DNA of 64,000 bases from Chinchilla lanigera (taxonomy: Eukaryota > Chordata > Mammalia > Rodentia > Chinchillidae), in the NCBI RefSeq assembly GCF_000276665.1, contig NW_004955433.1, forward strand, positions 21,874,251 through 21,938,250, read 5' to 3'. This document shows, piece after piece, positions 23,331-35,079 of this stretch. Each line of letters opens with the position of its first letter. Within the stretch, counting starts at the first letter, position 1. A program made the translations under genes and the position numbers. The notes beneath the pieces are model-generated. The model was not told where the DNA came from. It did no database searches and was given only the letters and a program-made list of their open reading frames with translations.

Positions 23331-24484
23331 CTCAAGTAGTAAGTTCATGCATCTTTTTCACTGCTAGTTTCTCATTCTTTCATGAACATAACATTATAGT
23401 AAGAAAACTTTCTTGAAATGAACAAATAAATGATAAAGGAAATGCATGATTTCATTTAGAAATCAAGTTTACGCTTCTTGTATGTGGAAGGAGAGGAGTG
23501 GTGGAGTAAATGAAATTATGGGGAATATTGTTGGGATTTGAATGTGGACTGTTAATTAAATGAGGGAAGCGTATTATATTGCTGTTGGATGTCTTTGCTA
23601 TATATGGGAGAGACTATGCCTGCAGAAGGATTCCAGTGGGACAGTATAAGGTAAAGAAAATCCTTCACTGAGTTGCTTTTCATTGAGTGAAGGCTAAGAT
23701 ATATTGCCCCTGATTCTCTCCAAACACAAACCATGTGTAGAGTAAATGAATTAAATGCCCCCTTGTGATACTAGCTAATGACTGGGTTGATGCTACTATC
23801 ATAGAGTTTAATGAAATCAAGGGAGTTTGTAATTTGTACCTCAGATGAATGAGCTTGTCTGATGAGGCTTCTTGTCTCAGAATGGCTCTTTTGAAGAAGA
23901 AGCCTTTGCAGACAGAGTTTTGGTGGAAAGGTGCCAGAATAAGAGATTACAAGTAAAACATTTAATAACCAACAATGTGTCCAGTAAGTTACACACATCC
24001 ACTGCCAACTTATCACACACACTTTTCTATATACAACATTAACTTAGAAAATTAGTGTGTATTCAAGATGATCTTTATCTACTGTGGAGAAACTGAAGTA
24101 TATAAACTCAAAATTGTACTGTGATCATATCAACTTCTTTTTCAATTACATACAATTAATACTTTTGTGTTTTGAATTATTTTTAAAGACACACAGTATC
24201 TTAGATAATCAGTACCTGTCAATCTTAAATGCTAAGCAATGTGGAAAATATAACTATCCAAACTTATCCAGAACTACTGTCTTATCTTCAGTCTCTCTTG
24301 CAGTAAGGAAAAAAATAGAGATTTGAGTGCACTCTACAAAGAAAAAAAGAAAAGAAGGCTGATTAGCAATTTTTTTTCTACACTAAATCCTTGGAATACA
24401 TATGAGCTTCAACATCTACATGACTGTCCTTTTGTTTGTGTCTGGAAAATGAATCCAGAAATCCATTGCTGTCCTATCCATGAC
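23331..24484. other. Unassigned non-coding DNA
   Basis: A/T-rich. No repeat family or gene recognised. Confidence 0.5.
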
Positions 24485-24615
24485 TTGTATTCATTCATTC
24501 AGACAGTGATTAGAACAAATAATTGCAAAATGTCTACTACTTGGCTAACACTGTACTAGGCACCTCAAGGGAAAGGACAGAAATGAATTAGCAAGTATCA
24601 ACATCAAGTTGCTCA
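24485..24615 (-). repeat. L2 LINE 3' fragment, antisense
   Basis: 'ttcattcattcagacagtgattag', 'gtctactacttggctaacactgtactaggcacctcaaggg' follows antisense L2 'ttcattcaacaaatatttattgagcacctactatgtgccaggcactgtgctaggc'. Confidence 0.65.
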
Positions 24616-24984
24616 TAATTGCTTGAAACTGGTAATATGTTCCCAAGGCAACACAGTGGAGCACATTGCATTTAGAATTCTATGCTGTACAAACAAGAAA
24701 GAATTCACTTCCTGCAGGATGATTTGGGAAGACCCGATGCAAGTGATGCTTTGGAATGAGGTATTGCCAGAAGAGAGGGAGTTTGAAATGCAGCCCCGCA
24801 GGCAAGATCATTTAAGGTAGACAGACCGATGAAAGCAACAGTAACCACAGCTTGAAGCCCAGCAAAAACTATGGATTTCAGTAGGTTTTGTTTTGTTGCA
24901 TCCAAATCGTTGGGTTTACTTATCTGTTCATTTACTAACCCATTCATAAATAAATAAGAATTTATTTATTCTTTCATGTAGTAA

Positions 24985-25115
24985 ATCATTCAACAAAAAT
25001 TTATTGAATATTTCCTCTGTATCAGTCACTGAGTTAGATTCTTATTAAGGACAGAGGAAATCACAATTTATATGGCCCATGCTTGGGGAAGTTTCCATTG
25101 TAGTAGGTGAAATGA
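24985..25115 (-). repeat. L2 LINE 3' fragment, antisense
   Basis: 'aatcattcaacaaaaatttattgaatatttcctctgtatcagtcactgagttag' is a clear antisense L2 3' end. Confidence 0.75.
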
Positions 25116-25559
25116 TTTTTAGTTTACAATGTATTTTCTTAATTGCACAACTATAGGCTGATGTGAGGGCCATGATGTTAGGGAACAAGCCCTGTAGGGA
25201 TAAAAAACAAAGGGACCTACTGGGTATCCTCCAAAGAGAAGAGACTCTAAGATATGAAAGATCAACATGAGGAGTTAATTAAATGGTAGAAGGGTGGGGA
25301 AAGGTGTGAGACATATTGATCCAGACAGAAGAAAAGCGTGTGCAAAGTCTCCTACTCCTGTGGAGTGGATCCACTGAGTTGGACCATTACTGAGGACTCT
25401 CCCTTCAGCTTGTGTATCATAGTGATTTGGGAACTATTCTTTCTTTTCCTGACACCATAAATTGACCTCACAGAAGGAAAAAGAAAGGTGAAGTCTTTCT
25501 GGCACCATCTACTAAGCCAGGATTTCTGAAAGAAATTAATTTGAGTTCATCTGCTTGTT

Positions 25560-25690
25560 TATTTGTGTATTCACATGTTCATTCATTCAGTATTTATTGA
25601 GAATCTAGCGTGTAATGTTTGTTTTGCTACATCTTGTAAATACAAAAAAGAATACAGCATAGTGCCTGCTCTCAAAAAGACAGCAATCCA
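25560..25690 (-). repeat. L2 LINE 3' fragment, antisense
   Basis: 'ttcattcattcagtatttattgagaatctagcgtgtaatg', then 'gtaaatacaaaaaagaatacagcatagtgcctgctctcaaaaa', in antisense L2 order. Third L2 end of the same orientation in 1.2 kb. Confidence 0.7.
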
Positions 25691-26574
25691 TTGAGAAAGA
25701 CAAAAACAATTTTAATATCACATGGGGAGTGTTACAACATATATTCCCAAGGTACAGTGACAATCCTCAGGAAATAAATTAAGAACATTTGGATTATGGA
25801 TTGTGTTATGTGTTGTGAATTATAAAGATTTTCCTTAGTAAAAAGCCAAAATTAATCAATCTTGAAGAAAAAATAAACATATCAAGTTTTAAAAAATTAA
25901 TATGGAAAAGAAAGTGATAGTAGGAAATATCTCTAACAACACAGTGTAAGGAAAGAGCACTGAATGTTCTGGGACCTGTAAGTACAGCTCTTTGTGGCTG
26001 GAAAATAGGATAAAAGTGTTGGAGGAACAAGTATTAAAGAAAAAGGGACCCTGGTCCCTCCTAACCCCAAATAGCTGGTTTTACAAATACAAAGTCTTAG
26101 CCAGATTTCAGGAGCCTTTTGGAGAGGTACATGCAGTTTTCACCCTGGGGATTGTTCCTGTTCTCCCATATTATATTAGCTCCAGGGCTGCTTCTGGTCT
26201 TTATCCATTGCTTGATTTGGGCATAGACTTCACTGTAAGAGATTTTCTCAGCTCCTTATCACAGCTCCTCTCTTGTTATGAGGACACTTTGGAAGTCTCC
26301 AGTGGGATGGGTCTTGCCCTTAGATTAGTTATCTCTAGTCCATTTTTCAGTGTTGTTTCAGTTGGCAGAAGGATGCTGTCTCTGCAGGGAAAAGGTGATG
26401 GGAATGCTCCTGACCATCAGCTAAGCCCCTTCTCTCCTCACCAACGCTCCATGAACAAACACTGCCTGAGATAAGGTGATATCTATGGCCTGTGCTTTAT
26501 TTTTCATCGTTCTGTTGCCCAGAACCAATTGAGGAGCAGTCAACAAGTAAAAACTAGAAGGTCACAAAGGGTAG
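25691..26574. other. Unassigned non-coding DNA
   Basis: Contains a 160-codon plus frame (25992-26474). It has no recognisable domain, and I see no splice, start-context or polyadenylation evidence. I treat it as chance. Confidence 0.5.
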
Positions 26575-26820
26575 TGCCTCACTGTGGCTTTAAGTTTCAG
26601 ACAAACCTGGGTTTACATTCTGCCTCTGCAACTTTGTGACTCTGTCTTTACAACGTAATTAGCTTCTTCGTCCTTTAGCTTCTTTATTTGTGAAATGAGG
26701 GCTGTAGGCAGGGTTTTCTGAGATAATTTTGAAGATTTAATAAGGCAAACACTTAAGGCACCTTCACAGTTGTCTGGTGCAATGTAAGAATGTCATACTT
26801 GTTAATGATAATACTAGTAA
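26575..26820 (+). repeat. MIR SINE, near full length
   Basis: 'agacaaacctgggtttacattctgcctctgcaactttgtgactctgtc', 'tagcttctttatttgtgaaatgaggg', 'agataattttgaagatttaataaggcaaac' and 'tggtgcaatgtaag' keep the full sense MIR order. Confidence 0.8.
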
Positions 26821-27218
26821 TGTAAAATAAAATAGGTTAAATCAAGTTGATATCACATAAGCCAAACAGGCATATACCAGATTCCCATCCTATCAAAATC
26901 ACAGGGGGACTTTAGAGAAGGAATTGGAGTTTCTGTGGCCTCAGTTTTCTTCCATGTAAAATTATCATTATAGTTTTGATGAACTTTATTAAGTATCTGC
27001 ATTTCAAATGAGAAAATAAATACTTTTGCTTAAGATTTTCATACCTTCCCATAAACTACTTTTCTTTTGAGTCAACAGAGTGCATAGAAGTGAGATTTCA
27101 TGCAACAGAGCACTGGCCGTGTCCCTACGAAGTCTTTAAGGGAAGCAGGGCACTGAAGGATTTTCCCTGTTCTCAGCCTCTATCACATAGTATGACCTAT
27201 ATTGAGTTCTACACACAT
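26821..27218. other. Unassigned non-coding DNA
   Basis: A/T-rich. No repeat family or gene recognised. Confidence 0.5.
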
Positions 27219-27276
27219 ACTTAGTAGTGAATTATATTCACTACTAAGTGAATATAATATTCACTTAGTAGTGAAT
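27219..27276. repeat. Perfect short palindrome plus an extra direct copy of one arm
   Basis: The left arm (27236-27255) is the exact reverse complement of the right arm (27257-27276), with a 1-base spacer at 27256. A 14-base copy of the right-arm end, acttagtagtgaat, also lies just upstream at 27219-27232. It can form a 20-bp hairpin or cruciform. No encoded function is evident. Confidence 0.97.
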
Positions 27277-27341
27277 AAAGAAAAAGAACTACTGAATGAG
27301 TGATTAAATGAATAAACCTGTAATTTCTCTTAACAATTATA

Positions 27342-27446
27342 GGGGCTGGGGATTTAGCTCAGCGTCCAAAAGCACCTGCCTGGCAAGCGCAAGGTCGTGA
27401 GTTCGGTTCCTGGTACTGGAGAAAAACAAAACAAAAAAAAAAAAAA
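27342..27446 (+). mobile_element. ID SINE, lineage B
   Basis: 'ggggctggggatttagctca', 'aaaagcacctgcctggcaag', 'gagttcggttcctggtactggag', then an A-rich tail. A 10-bp TSD, aacaattata, is at 27332-27341 and 27447-27456. Confidence 0.96.
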
Positions 27447-27807
27447 AACAATTATATAGGTTCATAGTGTGTGATAGTAAAAATATTTAGCAGACCATAG
27501 AACTTCAGAGATAAAAAGCACTTAAGTTCCAATCTCCTTACAATGCTGAGAATCTTTCCACAATATTCTAACAGTGCATTTCTATGTCAAGAAATGGAAA
27601 ACCTAGTGCCTCCAGAGCAGTGCATTCCACATTTGAGTAACTGTAACTGTAGCTGAGGTTTCCCTCTGTTACAGAGCCTGACTCTGTCTTCTACTGCAAT
27701 TAGAAGAGGCACCAGGTGTGGAGATCTAGCATTGGGGAGCTTGATAAAGAAAAACAAAAACCCTATCATCTAAGAACCATATAAACAAATCCACCATATG
27801 TGTGTGT

Positions 27808-27826
27808 ATCTGAGTCTGAGTCTGAG

Positions 27827-27875
<49 letters not shown>
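27808..27875. repeat. (CTGAGT)3 followed by (TG)n microsatellite
   Basis: Three hexamer copies at 27808-27826, then a TG run at 27829-27875. Frames reading CVCVCV or THTHTH here are artefacts. Confidence 0.95.
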
Positions 27876-27876
<1 letters not shown>

Positions 27877-29167
27877 CCAGATGTCACTGGATGAAGCCAG
27901 CAAGCTCCAAGGAACTGCCTGTGGCTTTATTATGACATCCAGACCTAGAAAATTTATGTATGCCAACAATATTTGTAAGACATTAGTATTAAATTTAGTG
28001 ATAGTTTATTTCTTTCAACAATATAACCATTTTATCTAACCAAGATGGACTTCCCTGATCTTAAGAATGTGAGGCCTCAAGCTAAACTTCACAGAATAGC
28101 CCAGTAAGACCTAAGCGTTCATCTAATCCATCAGGAGAAACCTCTCAAGGGATCGAGTAAGGTAAGTCTTCCGATCAGTTTTACTTCCACAAAGAGATCA
28201 GCTGCACACATTTCCATTTCGTACTTTTGGGGCAAATCACATTTTGTTTGTAGCAGAATATGAGAACTTAGTGTATTCAGCACAACTGAGGATAAGCCAT
28301 GTCAAATATTTTACTGACCTTTCTTGATGTCAGTGATTGAATTGTGTGTCTGTTTCTAGTGATGGATCATCCTTATTCAGATTTGTATTCGATATTATAT
28401 TCAGATTTGAGATATGTCAACACAGTTTTGTCATTCTCCGATACACTTTGGCCATGTTGATAAGTGCATGTCTTCCTTCTTGACTTAGTCTCCCGCTTTC
28501 TAATTTGTCCTTGGTGTGGGCATGTCTACACATGGTTGATGCCATTTATTATTTGAGGATCTTACCAAAGTAACTGCCCAAAAGAGCAGTAGGAAATATA
28601 TGTTGGTTCTTTCAAAATTCCTTCTAATCCCTTTCCCCATTAATGACTTCATCTACTGTGCAGATATTTCCCAGGATCCATTTGACCTCAGGATGGCCCA
28701 GTGACATAGTTCTAAACAAAGATTTTAAGTAAAATCTATCACCCTTCCTTCCCCTGAACTGTGTATATTGACACAGTACTATAGACAATAGTAAACCAAC
28801 CTCACAGGATTTGGATCTGTGTTGTGACCTGGGGCTTTCAAGGATCATTCTTCCAGCTTGTGGCATCCTCCTTGCCTCACAGAGGTTACTTAGGCCCTGT
28901 CTCTGAGCACTTATCTCTTCAGCTGCTGCAGTGAACCTAATCCACTGAAAGAATAGCTGGAGCAGCTTCTCTTGCTTAGTTCCTGTTGGAAGAGCCAGAT
29001 GTGCAAAATTACAGAGCAGAAAATGTGATGACTCGCAACCTTGGCTAAAGCCAAGTGTAAAGAGGCAAATGATAATTTAATTCCAAAACGAATAGACACA
29101 CCAAAGAGGAGGGAACCTTTAAACCCTGAAAGCAAGCTTACTGATGATTAAGATGTTTTGATTGCTA
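27876..29167. other. Unassigned non-coding DNA
   Basis: No repeat family or gene recognised. Confidence 0.5.
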
Positions 29168-29209
29168 AGATGCTAGTGTTTATTAACTAGATGCTAGTGT
29201 TTATTAACT
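29168..29209. repeat. 21-bp perfect tandem duplication
   Basis: Two identical 21-base units starting agatgctagtg and ending ttattaact, at 29168-29188 and 29189-29209. Confidence 0.97.
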
Positions 29210-29448
29210 TTCATTCAATTATTCAGTAGAGGAGAGTGAAATTTTCTATCTCATTTATTGAAGATGGCAAGACTCAACAAGACTGGATGGGGAAGAATGG
29301 TTTACTCATCAGTAGGTTATTGATTTTTAAAAGGTTCAGTGCATAAGTGCGTTACCATTGTAAACTTGTTGGACAAAAATTTCAGTGACCATTTTCTCCT
29401 TCACTTCAGGTCTAGAATTTTCAGCTATCTCCATTTGGCTAGAGGAAT

Positions 29449-29800
29449 GTCTATTAGTCAGCTTTCCTGTTGCTGGGACAGGATTCTTGACACATTCACA
29501 CCTTATTGGAGGAAAGGTTTAATTTGGCTCATGAACTCAGGAAGTTCAGTCCATGGCTGGCCAGTTCCAAGGGGGAAGCATCATGACGGGAAGGCACAGT
29601 AGAGCAAAGCCACTCAACTTGTGGCTACTGGAAAATCGGAGCAGGGAACCAGCATCAGACAGGAAGGGTTGAGTGACCAAGCATATCACCCAAGGTCACA
29701 TCTACATAACCCACCTGGACATACTCAGATGTGGACATTACTAAGCCCTTGAGTGGCTCCCAATCCAATCAAGTTGACACTGTCATGCCTGTGTATCACA
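29449..29800 (-). mobile_element. MaLR (ORR1/MST-like) LTR, antisense
   Basis: Antisense MaLR order: 'ctattagtcagctttcctgttgctgggacaggattcttgaca', 'ggaggaaaggtttaatttggctcatg', 'ttcagtccatggctggccag', 'catcatgacgggaaggcac', 'cccaatccaatcaagttgacact'. MaLR LTRs are non-coding relics related to ERV-L. No internal coding region is attached, so it behaves as a solo LTR. Confidence 0.8.
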
Positions 29801-29949
29801 GGAAGGCACAGTGCTTGACTACAGAAAAGTGCACTCCCAAAGTGTGATGTCCAGGTCTCTTGTTCCCAGAGCTACTACCATGGCTCCTAGCCAGGCTGCC
29901 CTGCTGAACTGCTAGGGAGCTCTGCCTTCCTGTTCTCACTCTTGGATAG

Positions 29950-30060
29950 TTAAGTGTGGAATGACCACAGGGATCACACAATGACACTTTCCCATTTCCC
30001 AGATAGGTAAATTAACTCCCAGAGAAAAGACATGAACAGAAGTTAAACATCCAGTTACTC
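29950..30060 (-). repeat. MIR SINE fragment, antisense
   Basis: 'cccatttcccagataggtaaattaactcccagagaaaagacatg' and 'aagttaaacatccagttactc' in antisense MIR order. Confidence 0.55.
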
Positions 30061-30414
30061 AAATGATTATTTTCTACTTTTTATTTTCTTATTTTCTCTG
30101 CTGCCTATAAAATGCTTAGTTACTGATAATATCTGCTTTGAAATAAAAATGTAGCATTCTAAACTGAGAGATAATGAGAGCCCCAATCTTTTGATGAAAA
30201 AAAACTGGATATCTACCACCAAAATGACCCATGTTTATGCTGGAGCAAGAGATGCTGTATTTCCCCATATGACATCTGTATGTCATAGAGAAAGGGTTGG
30301 CTTTGCATAGGGAGAAAATCTGTGGAAACTACAAATAATCTCTGCATCTACTCTAAGACCAGAAGCATCAACCAGTCCCAAAGCATGAACACTCAAAAGA
30401 GGCACCATAGTAAG
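30061..30414. other. Unassigned non-coding DNA
   Basis: No repeat family or gene recognised. Confidence 0.5.
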
Positions 30415-30540
30415 AAGTCAGTTTTTAGAGTCAGAATTAGAGGACTTGCATGTCCTTTCCTGGCTGTGTGACTTTTAACATGTTATCTGATTTTCCTGAC
30501 CCTCAATTTTATCATTTTAGAAGTGTGTGCTTACAGCTGC
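30415..30540 (+). repeat. MIR SINE fragment
   Basis: 'cagtttttagagtcagaattagagg', 'cctggctgtgtgacttttaacatgttatctgattttcctgaccctcaattttatcattt' in sense MIR order. Confidence 0.7.
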
Positions 30541-31049
30541 TTTCCAAGATAATCAATATTGTTTTAAGGAGTTGGTTTATTTTTTCATCTTTTTTTAGCC
30601 AATCGTGCCTCATGTGATATCAACAGGCTGCCGTGTTCATGGAAAGAATAGGCATCTGGCTTCCACTACCTAATCTTCCTGGTTACAACTTCTTGGGTGG
30701 ATTCTGGCTCAATCTAGATGGGAAGAGGTGTGTCCAAGGCCTGGTTTCTGTCTTTCTGTTCTATTACTTCTGAAGAAAAGTCAGTTCTTATTTTTGGCAT
30801 TCCATGGGAAAATGTGGAGACAACTCAGAAGGCAGATAAAACCCATATTTGTTTAATCACAAGTATGTGAGGCAATGCATGTACACATTCCATTTTCAGT
30901 ATCAGTGTTTCTCTCAAGTGGTTCACTGCATGACTATGTAGTTTTCTTCTGTTTCCAGTTCACTCTGAAATCTTGTTTCTTTTCAACAGCATAGCAAGTG
31001 GTTTTATAATTTCCTTACGAATATGCGCAGGTCAAAGGAACCTGTACCA
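30541..31049. other. Unassigned non-coding DNA
   Basis: No repeat family or gene recognised. Confidence 0.5.
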
Positions 31050-31155
31050 CCAACCCTTACATTTTACAGATGGGGCAACCAAACACAGAGCCCTGGCATG
31101 CCTTAAAACTCAGTAACAAGGGCAATACTTGACCTCTGGGAGTTCTACTTAAGCC
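31050..31155 (-). repeat. MIR SINE fragment, antisense
   Basis: 'acattttacagatggggcaaccaaacacagagccctggcatgccttaaaactcagtaacaagggca' in antisense MIR order. Confidence 0.65.
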
Positions 31156-32029
31156 TACTTCCTCTGTGTCAAGGCAAAGAGATGTGTATTAAGGAATATT
31201 CCAGTTACATTACATGAGGCTTCCTGGGAAATGACTTACCGTGACAGAAAATGAACAATCTTTGGATTTGCAACTGAATAGTGATTGGGGTTGCATCCTC
31301 AGTTAAGTTAGCTAAATTCCTTTTTCCAGCAGCTTTGTGTGAAAAAAATTCAGAGTTAAGGTTAGAAGTCAACAAGATCATGGTCATAAGCTTGATATTT
31401 ATCTGATGCAGGAGTCTATAAAAGGTTCCCTTTAGGAAATTGATCTAGGTATTATTGTGGCCAGAGTTGGAAGTTCATTAGAGCAGTGAAGACAAGCCAG
31501 AGAGACACTTCCCTAACCCAGGTAGATGCTGATGGTGCAGGCCAAACCAGTAGTCTTTGGGAGCACAGAAGGGTCTGTATGGGAAGAGAGGGAAAGGAAC
31601 TATGTTATCCGATAGGCGATTTCATGAATAGTATTATTAAAATTTCCCAAGATGCCCTTTTGTGCCTTGACTTGAAGTCTTGGCACAACTTTTTATCTTC
31701 CCTGAAATGTACCTTGATGTCTATCTATTCTTTTGCTAAGCACATCAATTCTACTTGTATAATGCTAGAATTTTCTTCTTGGATGTATACTGTGCTAGTT
31801 ATTATGTGAGAAGATGAAATCAATAAAATTATATGATGATTTAAATTTGAAAGTTGATGTAAAATTCAGTTAAATCTTATAAGTCAGGGTGTTGGTGGAG
31901 ATAACGCTCGGTGAAAAAAAATCAGATTTGCAGGCCTAATGTTTTGTTTTAGCCATGTTCAAATGTTCAAGGGAAAATTTCCAATATGCAGTTAGAAAAT
32001 CTAAGTAGAAGCATGTATTCTCAGCATGA
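31156..32029. other. Unassigned non-coding DNA
   Basis: A 107-codon plus frame (31486-31809) has no recognisable domain. No repeat family recognised. Confidence 0.5.
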
Positions 32030-32195
32030 TCTTGATAGCTTGCTTAATCTTTTCAACACTCAGTTTCTCCATCTATAAAAAGCATAAACTTATAACAACT
32101 CTTAAACTACCATTGAACTTAAATTATCATTTTATAAAAGTATTTAATACAGTAACTAGAACCCTGTAAGTTTTCAGTTACTGTTAGCTATTATA
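32030..32195 (+). repeat. MIR SINE fragment
   Basis: 'atagcttgcttaatcttttcaacactcagtttctccatctataaaaagc', then 'tttaatacagtaactagaaccctgtaag' in sense MIR order. Confidence 0.6.
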
Positions 32196-33141
32196 TTAGA
32201 TTGTTAGATCTGCCCTAAAATATTACCACAGTTCCCGTGGATTAACCAACAGACATTTTTCTCATACTTCTAAAAGTCTAAAATCTTAGATCTTAGGACT
32301 GAACATCAGGTCAAAATTGAAGTGCTGTAGGTTTAGTTTCTCCACAGACTTGTCTATAACTTGTAGAAGACCACGTTCGTACTGCATCCTCACGGGTTCT
32401 TTCCTCTGTGTGTGTGCAGATCCGGTATCCTTTTTTGGTTCTCAAATTGTCTTCAGTCAGATTATGGTCTACCAAAGTAAGTGACTTCATTTTAATTTAA
32501 TTACCTCTTTTAAAAACCTACGTTTGAATACAGACATACTCTGAGGTACTAGGAGTTAGGGCTTCATCATATGAAATTTGAGGGAACAGAATTCAGTCCA
32601 TATCAACTACGGTTTCATTATTTTACACTTTACTGAGGAACAATGATAGAACTTGTGCTATTTTTTCCTGTTTCCTAAACCTATAATCACTTTACAATAG
32701 CTGTGCTTCTCTAACTAGACCAGTTTGTAAAATACAATATCATGTGGTCAGCATGATACAATATTGAAGACAAACAAAAAGGGAACATCAGAAAGAAAGT
32801 CATCCTTGCTTGGCATTTCTCTTCATGTGTTCCTCTATTTCCCTTCATTGCAATAATAACAAGGCTAAATGGTTTTGTCATCAATGGAACATATTGTGCC
32901 AGAGTAAAATTAATCTATGCTCAGTACAAGAAGACAGGAAATAGATTCCCAAAACGTACAAACCATGTTTTCTCTCCTTGTTTGCTGTGGGTGATGGCTT
33001 GAATTCTGTGAGACAGTTGTGCTTGCTTCCTGAATGGAAATGAAGCACCAGCCTGCTGTAGCTTATTTTGAAAGAAGAATTCAGAACTGTAATCTTCTTT
33101 CTTTCCTTGTATTACCACTGGGCTGTTCACCCCCTGGAACC
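32196..33141. other. Unassigned non-coding DNA
   Basis: No repeat family or gene recognised. Confidence 0.5.
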
Positions 33142-33193
33142 ATTGAGAACTTAGACCCCCTGAGAACATTGAGAACTTAGACCCCCTGGAACC
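33142..33193. repeat. 26-bp tandem duplication
   Basis: The block attgagaacttagacccc repeats exactly at 33142 and 33168, giving a 26-base period. Flanking 'ccctggaacc' matches lie on both sides. Confidence 0.9.
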
Positions 33194-33539
33194 AATGTTA
33201 AGGGAATGAGGATGCAGTGTGATATAAGTGCAATGATGTTCTAAATTACTGCTGAAAGCATAGAGTCACTGTGCATCAAACTCAGGGTCCCTGACTCCAC
33301 CCTTTCCTTGTATCTTTATCTGAAGCTTTAAAGAATATTTATCTTCATAGGAACCTGGTCAAAAGTAGAGACTGTGTAATCTGGCCTTAGAATGACTTTC
33401 CTGTATAGTACAGCCCTCTGAAATAATCCCCAAATTGAAAATTACAATAGGAGAGGTGACTTTTCTAAAATGAATTCTGTTATAGACCTGAAGAAGCAAA
33501 TTTGTGATGAACAAAAGTAACCCTAGGTTTTGAGATTGC

Positions 33540-33640
33540 ATTTATTCATTTGTTTGTGTGCTCACTCATTCATATGTTTATTTAGCAAATAGTGTATCTG
33601 ATGCGGAGTGGGCCGTGGGAGGTTCAGATTACAGAGAATT
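33540..33640 (-). repeat. L2 LINE 3' fragment, antisense
   Basis: 'cattcatatgtttatttagcaaatagtgtatctgatgcggagtggg' is a weak antisense L2 end. Confidence 0.45.
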
Positions 33641-33814
33641 AAGTAGATGAACTGCAAGAAAGAAAAAAACTGCAGATTTTGATCCATAGATATTATTTAA
33701 AATCTTTCCAGCAATCTTTAGAGGTGGAGTTTTCTTTTGGTGTATAAAAAAATAGAAAATTAGCTCTTTTGCATATAATAGACAATGATGACAGTAACAG
33801 GGCATTGAAAACTT

Positions 33815-33885
33815 AGACTGCATCTGTATCAAGAGCTTTAAAGGTTTAATCTTATTTAATCTTCACACTAAACTTTGGAGGTCAC
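33815..33885 (-). repeat. MIR SINE fragment, antisense
   Basis: 'aagagctttaaaggtttaatcttatttaatcttcacactaaactttggaggtca' in antisense MIR order. Confidence 0.55.
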
Positions 33886-34833
33886 TCTATTAGCAGGCCT
33901 ATCCCTTTCTGTTCTTTCAGTTCTATCTTTTCTCCTCCAGGAAACAGATTTTCTCCTTGCCTTTTGGAAATATTTTTACTTTCAATGTTAGTTTATGTGA
34001 TTTCTGTGGATAATCACACCAATGCAGGACCTAAGCAGAGAAAGGTGATCCAGACACAACCCAAAATACAAAATATCTATCTTTAAGAGGCACTCTGTCC
34101 TCCTCAGTTACTTGGCACTTAAAGAATAGTTAAGTCTAGAAGTGTCAAGTACTATTGTGGCTACCTTATGTAGTCTAATTGGAAATGGAGGTGACAAATG
34201 AGATATAACAACCAAGACATGAGGAAGAAACACTATTTGAGTGCCTTCCACCAACCATAAATAATGATATAGGAAACTTTTTGACTTCCTGGGTATGACA
34301 GTAAATAAATCATCTCCTTACTTCAACATAGTTTCTGTCATGTGACAGTCATTTGTAGTTAAAATATACATTTGGCAGATAATTTCGGATGCAGTGGTGG
34401 CAAAGAGAGGAAGTAATTTAAGGAAGAAAAGGATGACAATGAAGGGCAAATTATTCCCTTAGGGAATTCGGGATTAGGGAAATCGCAGTTCATTCTTTCT
34501 GGAGAACTGCAGGATACAGTGCAAAAGCGGTCTTCCATGTTACCTGCCTGAAGGGAAAGAAAGTTAGAATATTTGTCTGGCAAATCCTGTAAGCCATTAG
34601 TTAAAGTATATTCCCTTGAGCAGTTACTTCCCCAGGACTTCCAGTTCACTGAACAGGCTGTAATGTCTGGAGAAAACCTTCTGATAGAGTTGCAACTGAA
34701 AGTCATCTACAAGAGAAGGTGAGTGTTGAAAGGATGCAAGGAGGGCATAGATACTACCGAATAAAGTTGTAGTTATGTAGTGACAATTGCTTGAACCCTG
34801 AGTAGGGTTGCAGGATTATGGTAAGCAGAGAAT
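33886..34833. other. Unassigned non-coding DNA
   Basis: A 115-codon minus frame (34359-34706) has no recognisable domain. No repeat family recognised. Confidence 0.5.
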
Positions 34834-34849
34834 AAAGAGTTGAATACGA

Positions 34850-34955
34850 AGGGGCTGGGGATTTAGCTCAGCGGCAAAAGCACCTGCCTGGCAAGCGCGA
34901 GTTCGTGAGTTCGGTTCCCGGTACTGGAGAAAAAAACCAAAAAAAAAAAAAAAAA
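34850..34955 (+). mobile_element. ID SINE, lineage B
   Basis: 'ggggctggggatttagctca', 'gcggcaaaagcacc', 'gagttcggttcccggtactggag', then a long A tail. A perfect 16-bp TSD, aaagagttgaatacga, is at 34834-34849 and 34956-34971. This is the longest TSD of the ID copies here. Confidence 0.97.
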
Positions 34956-34999
34956 AAAGAGTTGAATACGAGACAGAATAAAAGAATGAAAAGAAATAT

Positions 35000-35029
35000 A
35001 GATAGATAGACAGGTAGATAGATAGATAG
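35000..35029. repeat. (GATA)n microsatellite
   Basis: GATA run with one CAGGTAGA interruption. Confidence 0.9.
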
Positions 35030-35079
35030 CTGGCATAACTGTACTGCTAATGTCTGGTGGTTTATTGAGGGGAACAGTT

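Noticed and set aside
25992..26474. 160-codon plus-strand open frame
   Set aside because: No family resemblance, no signal peptide or motif, and no sign of exons around it. Kept only as part of an unassigned span.
27829..27875. Regular repeats as a CRISPR-like array
   Set aside because: Pure dinucleotide run without spacers, in a mammalian repeat setting. The same applies to the other microsatellites.
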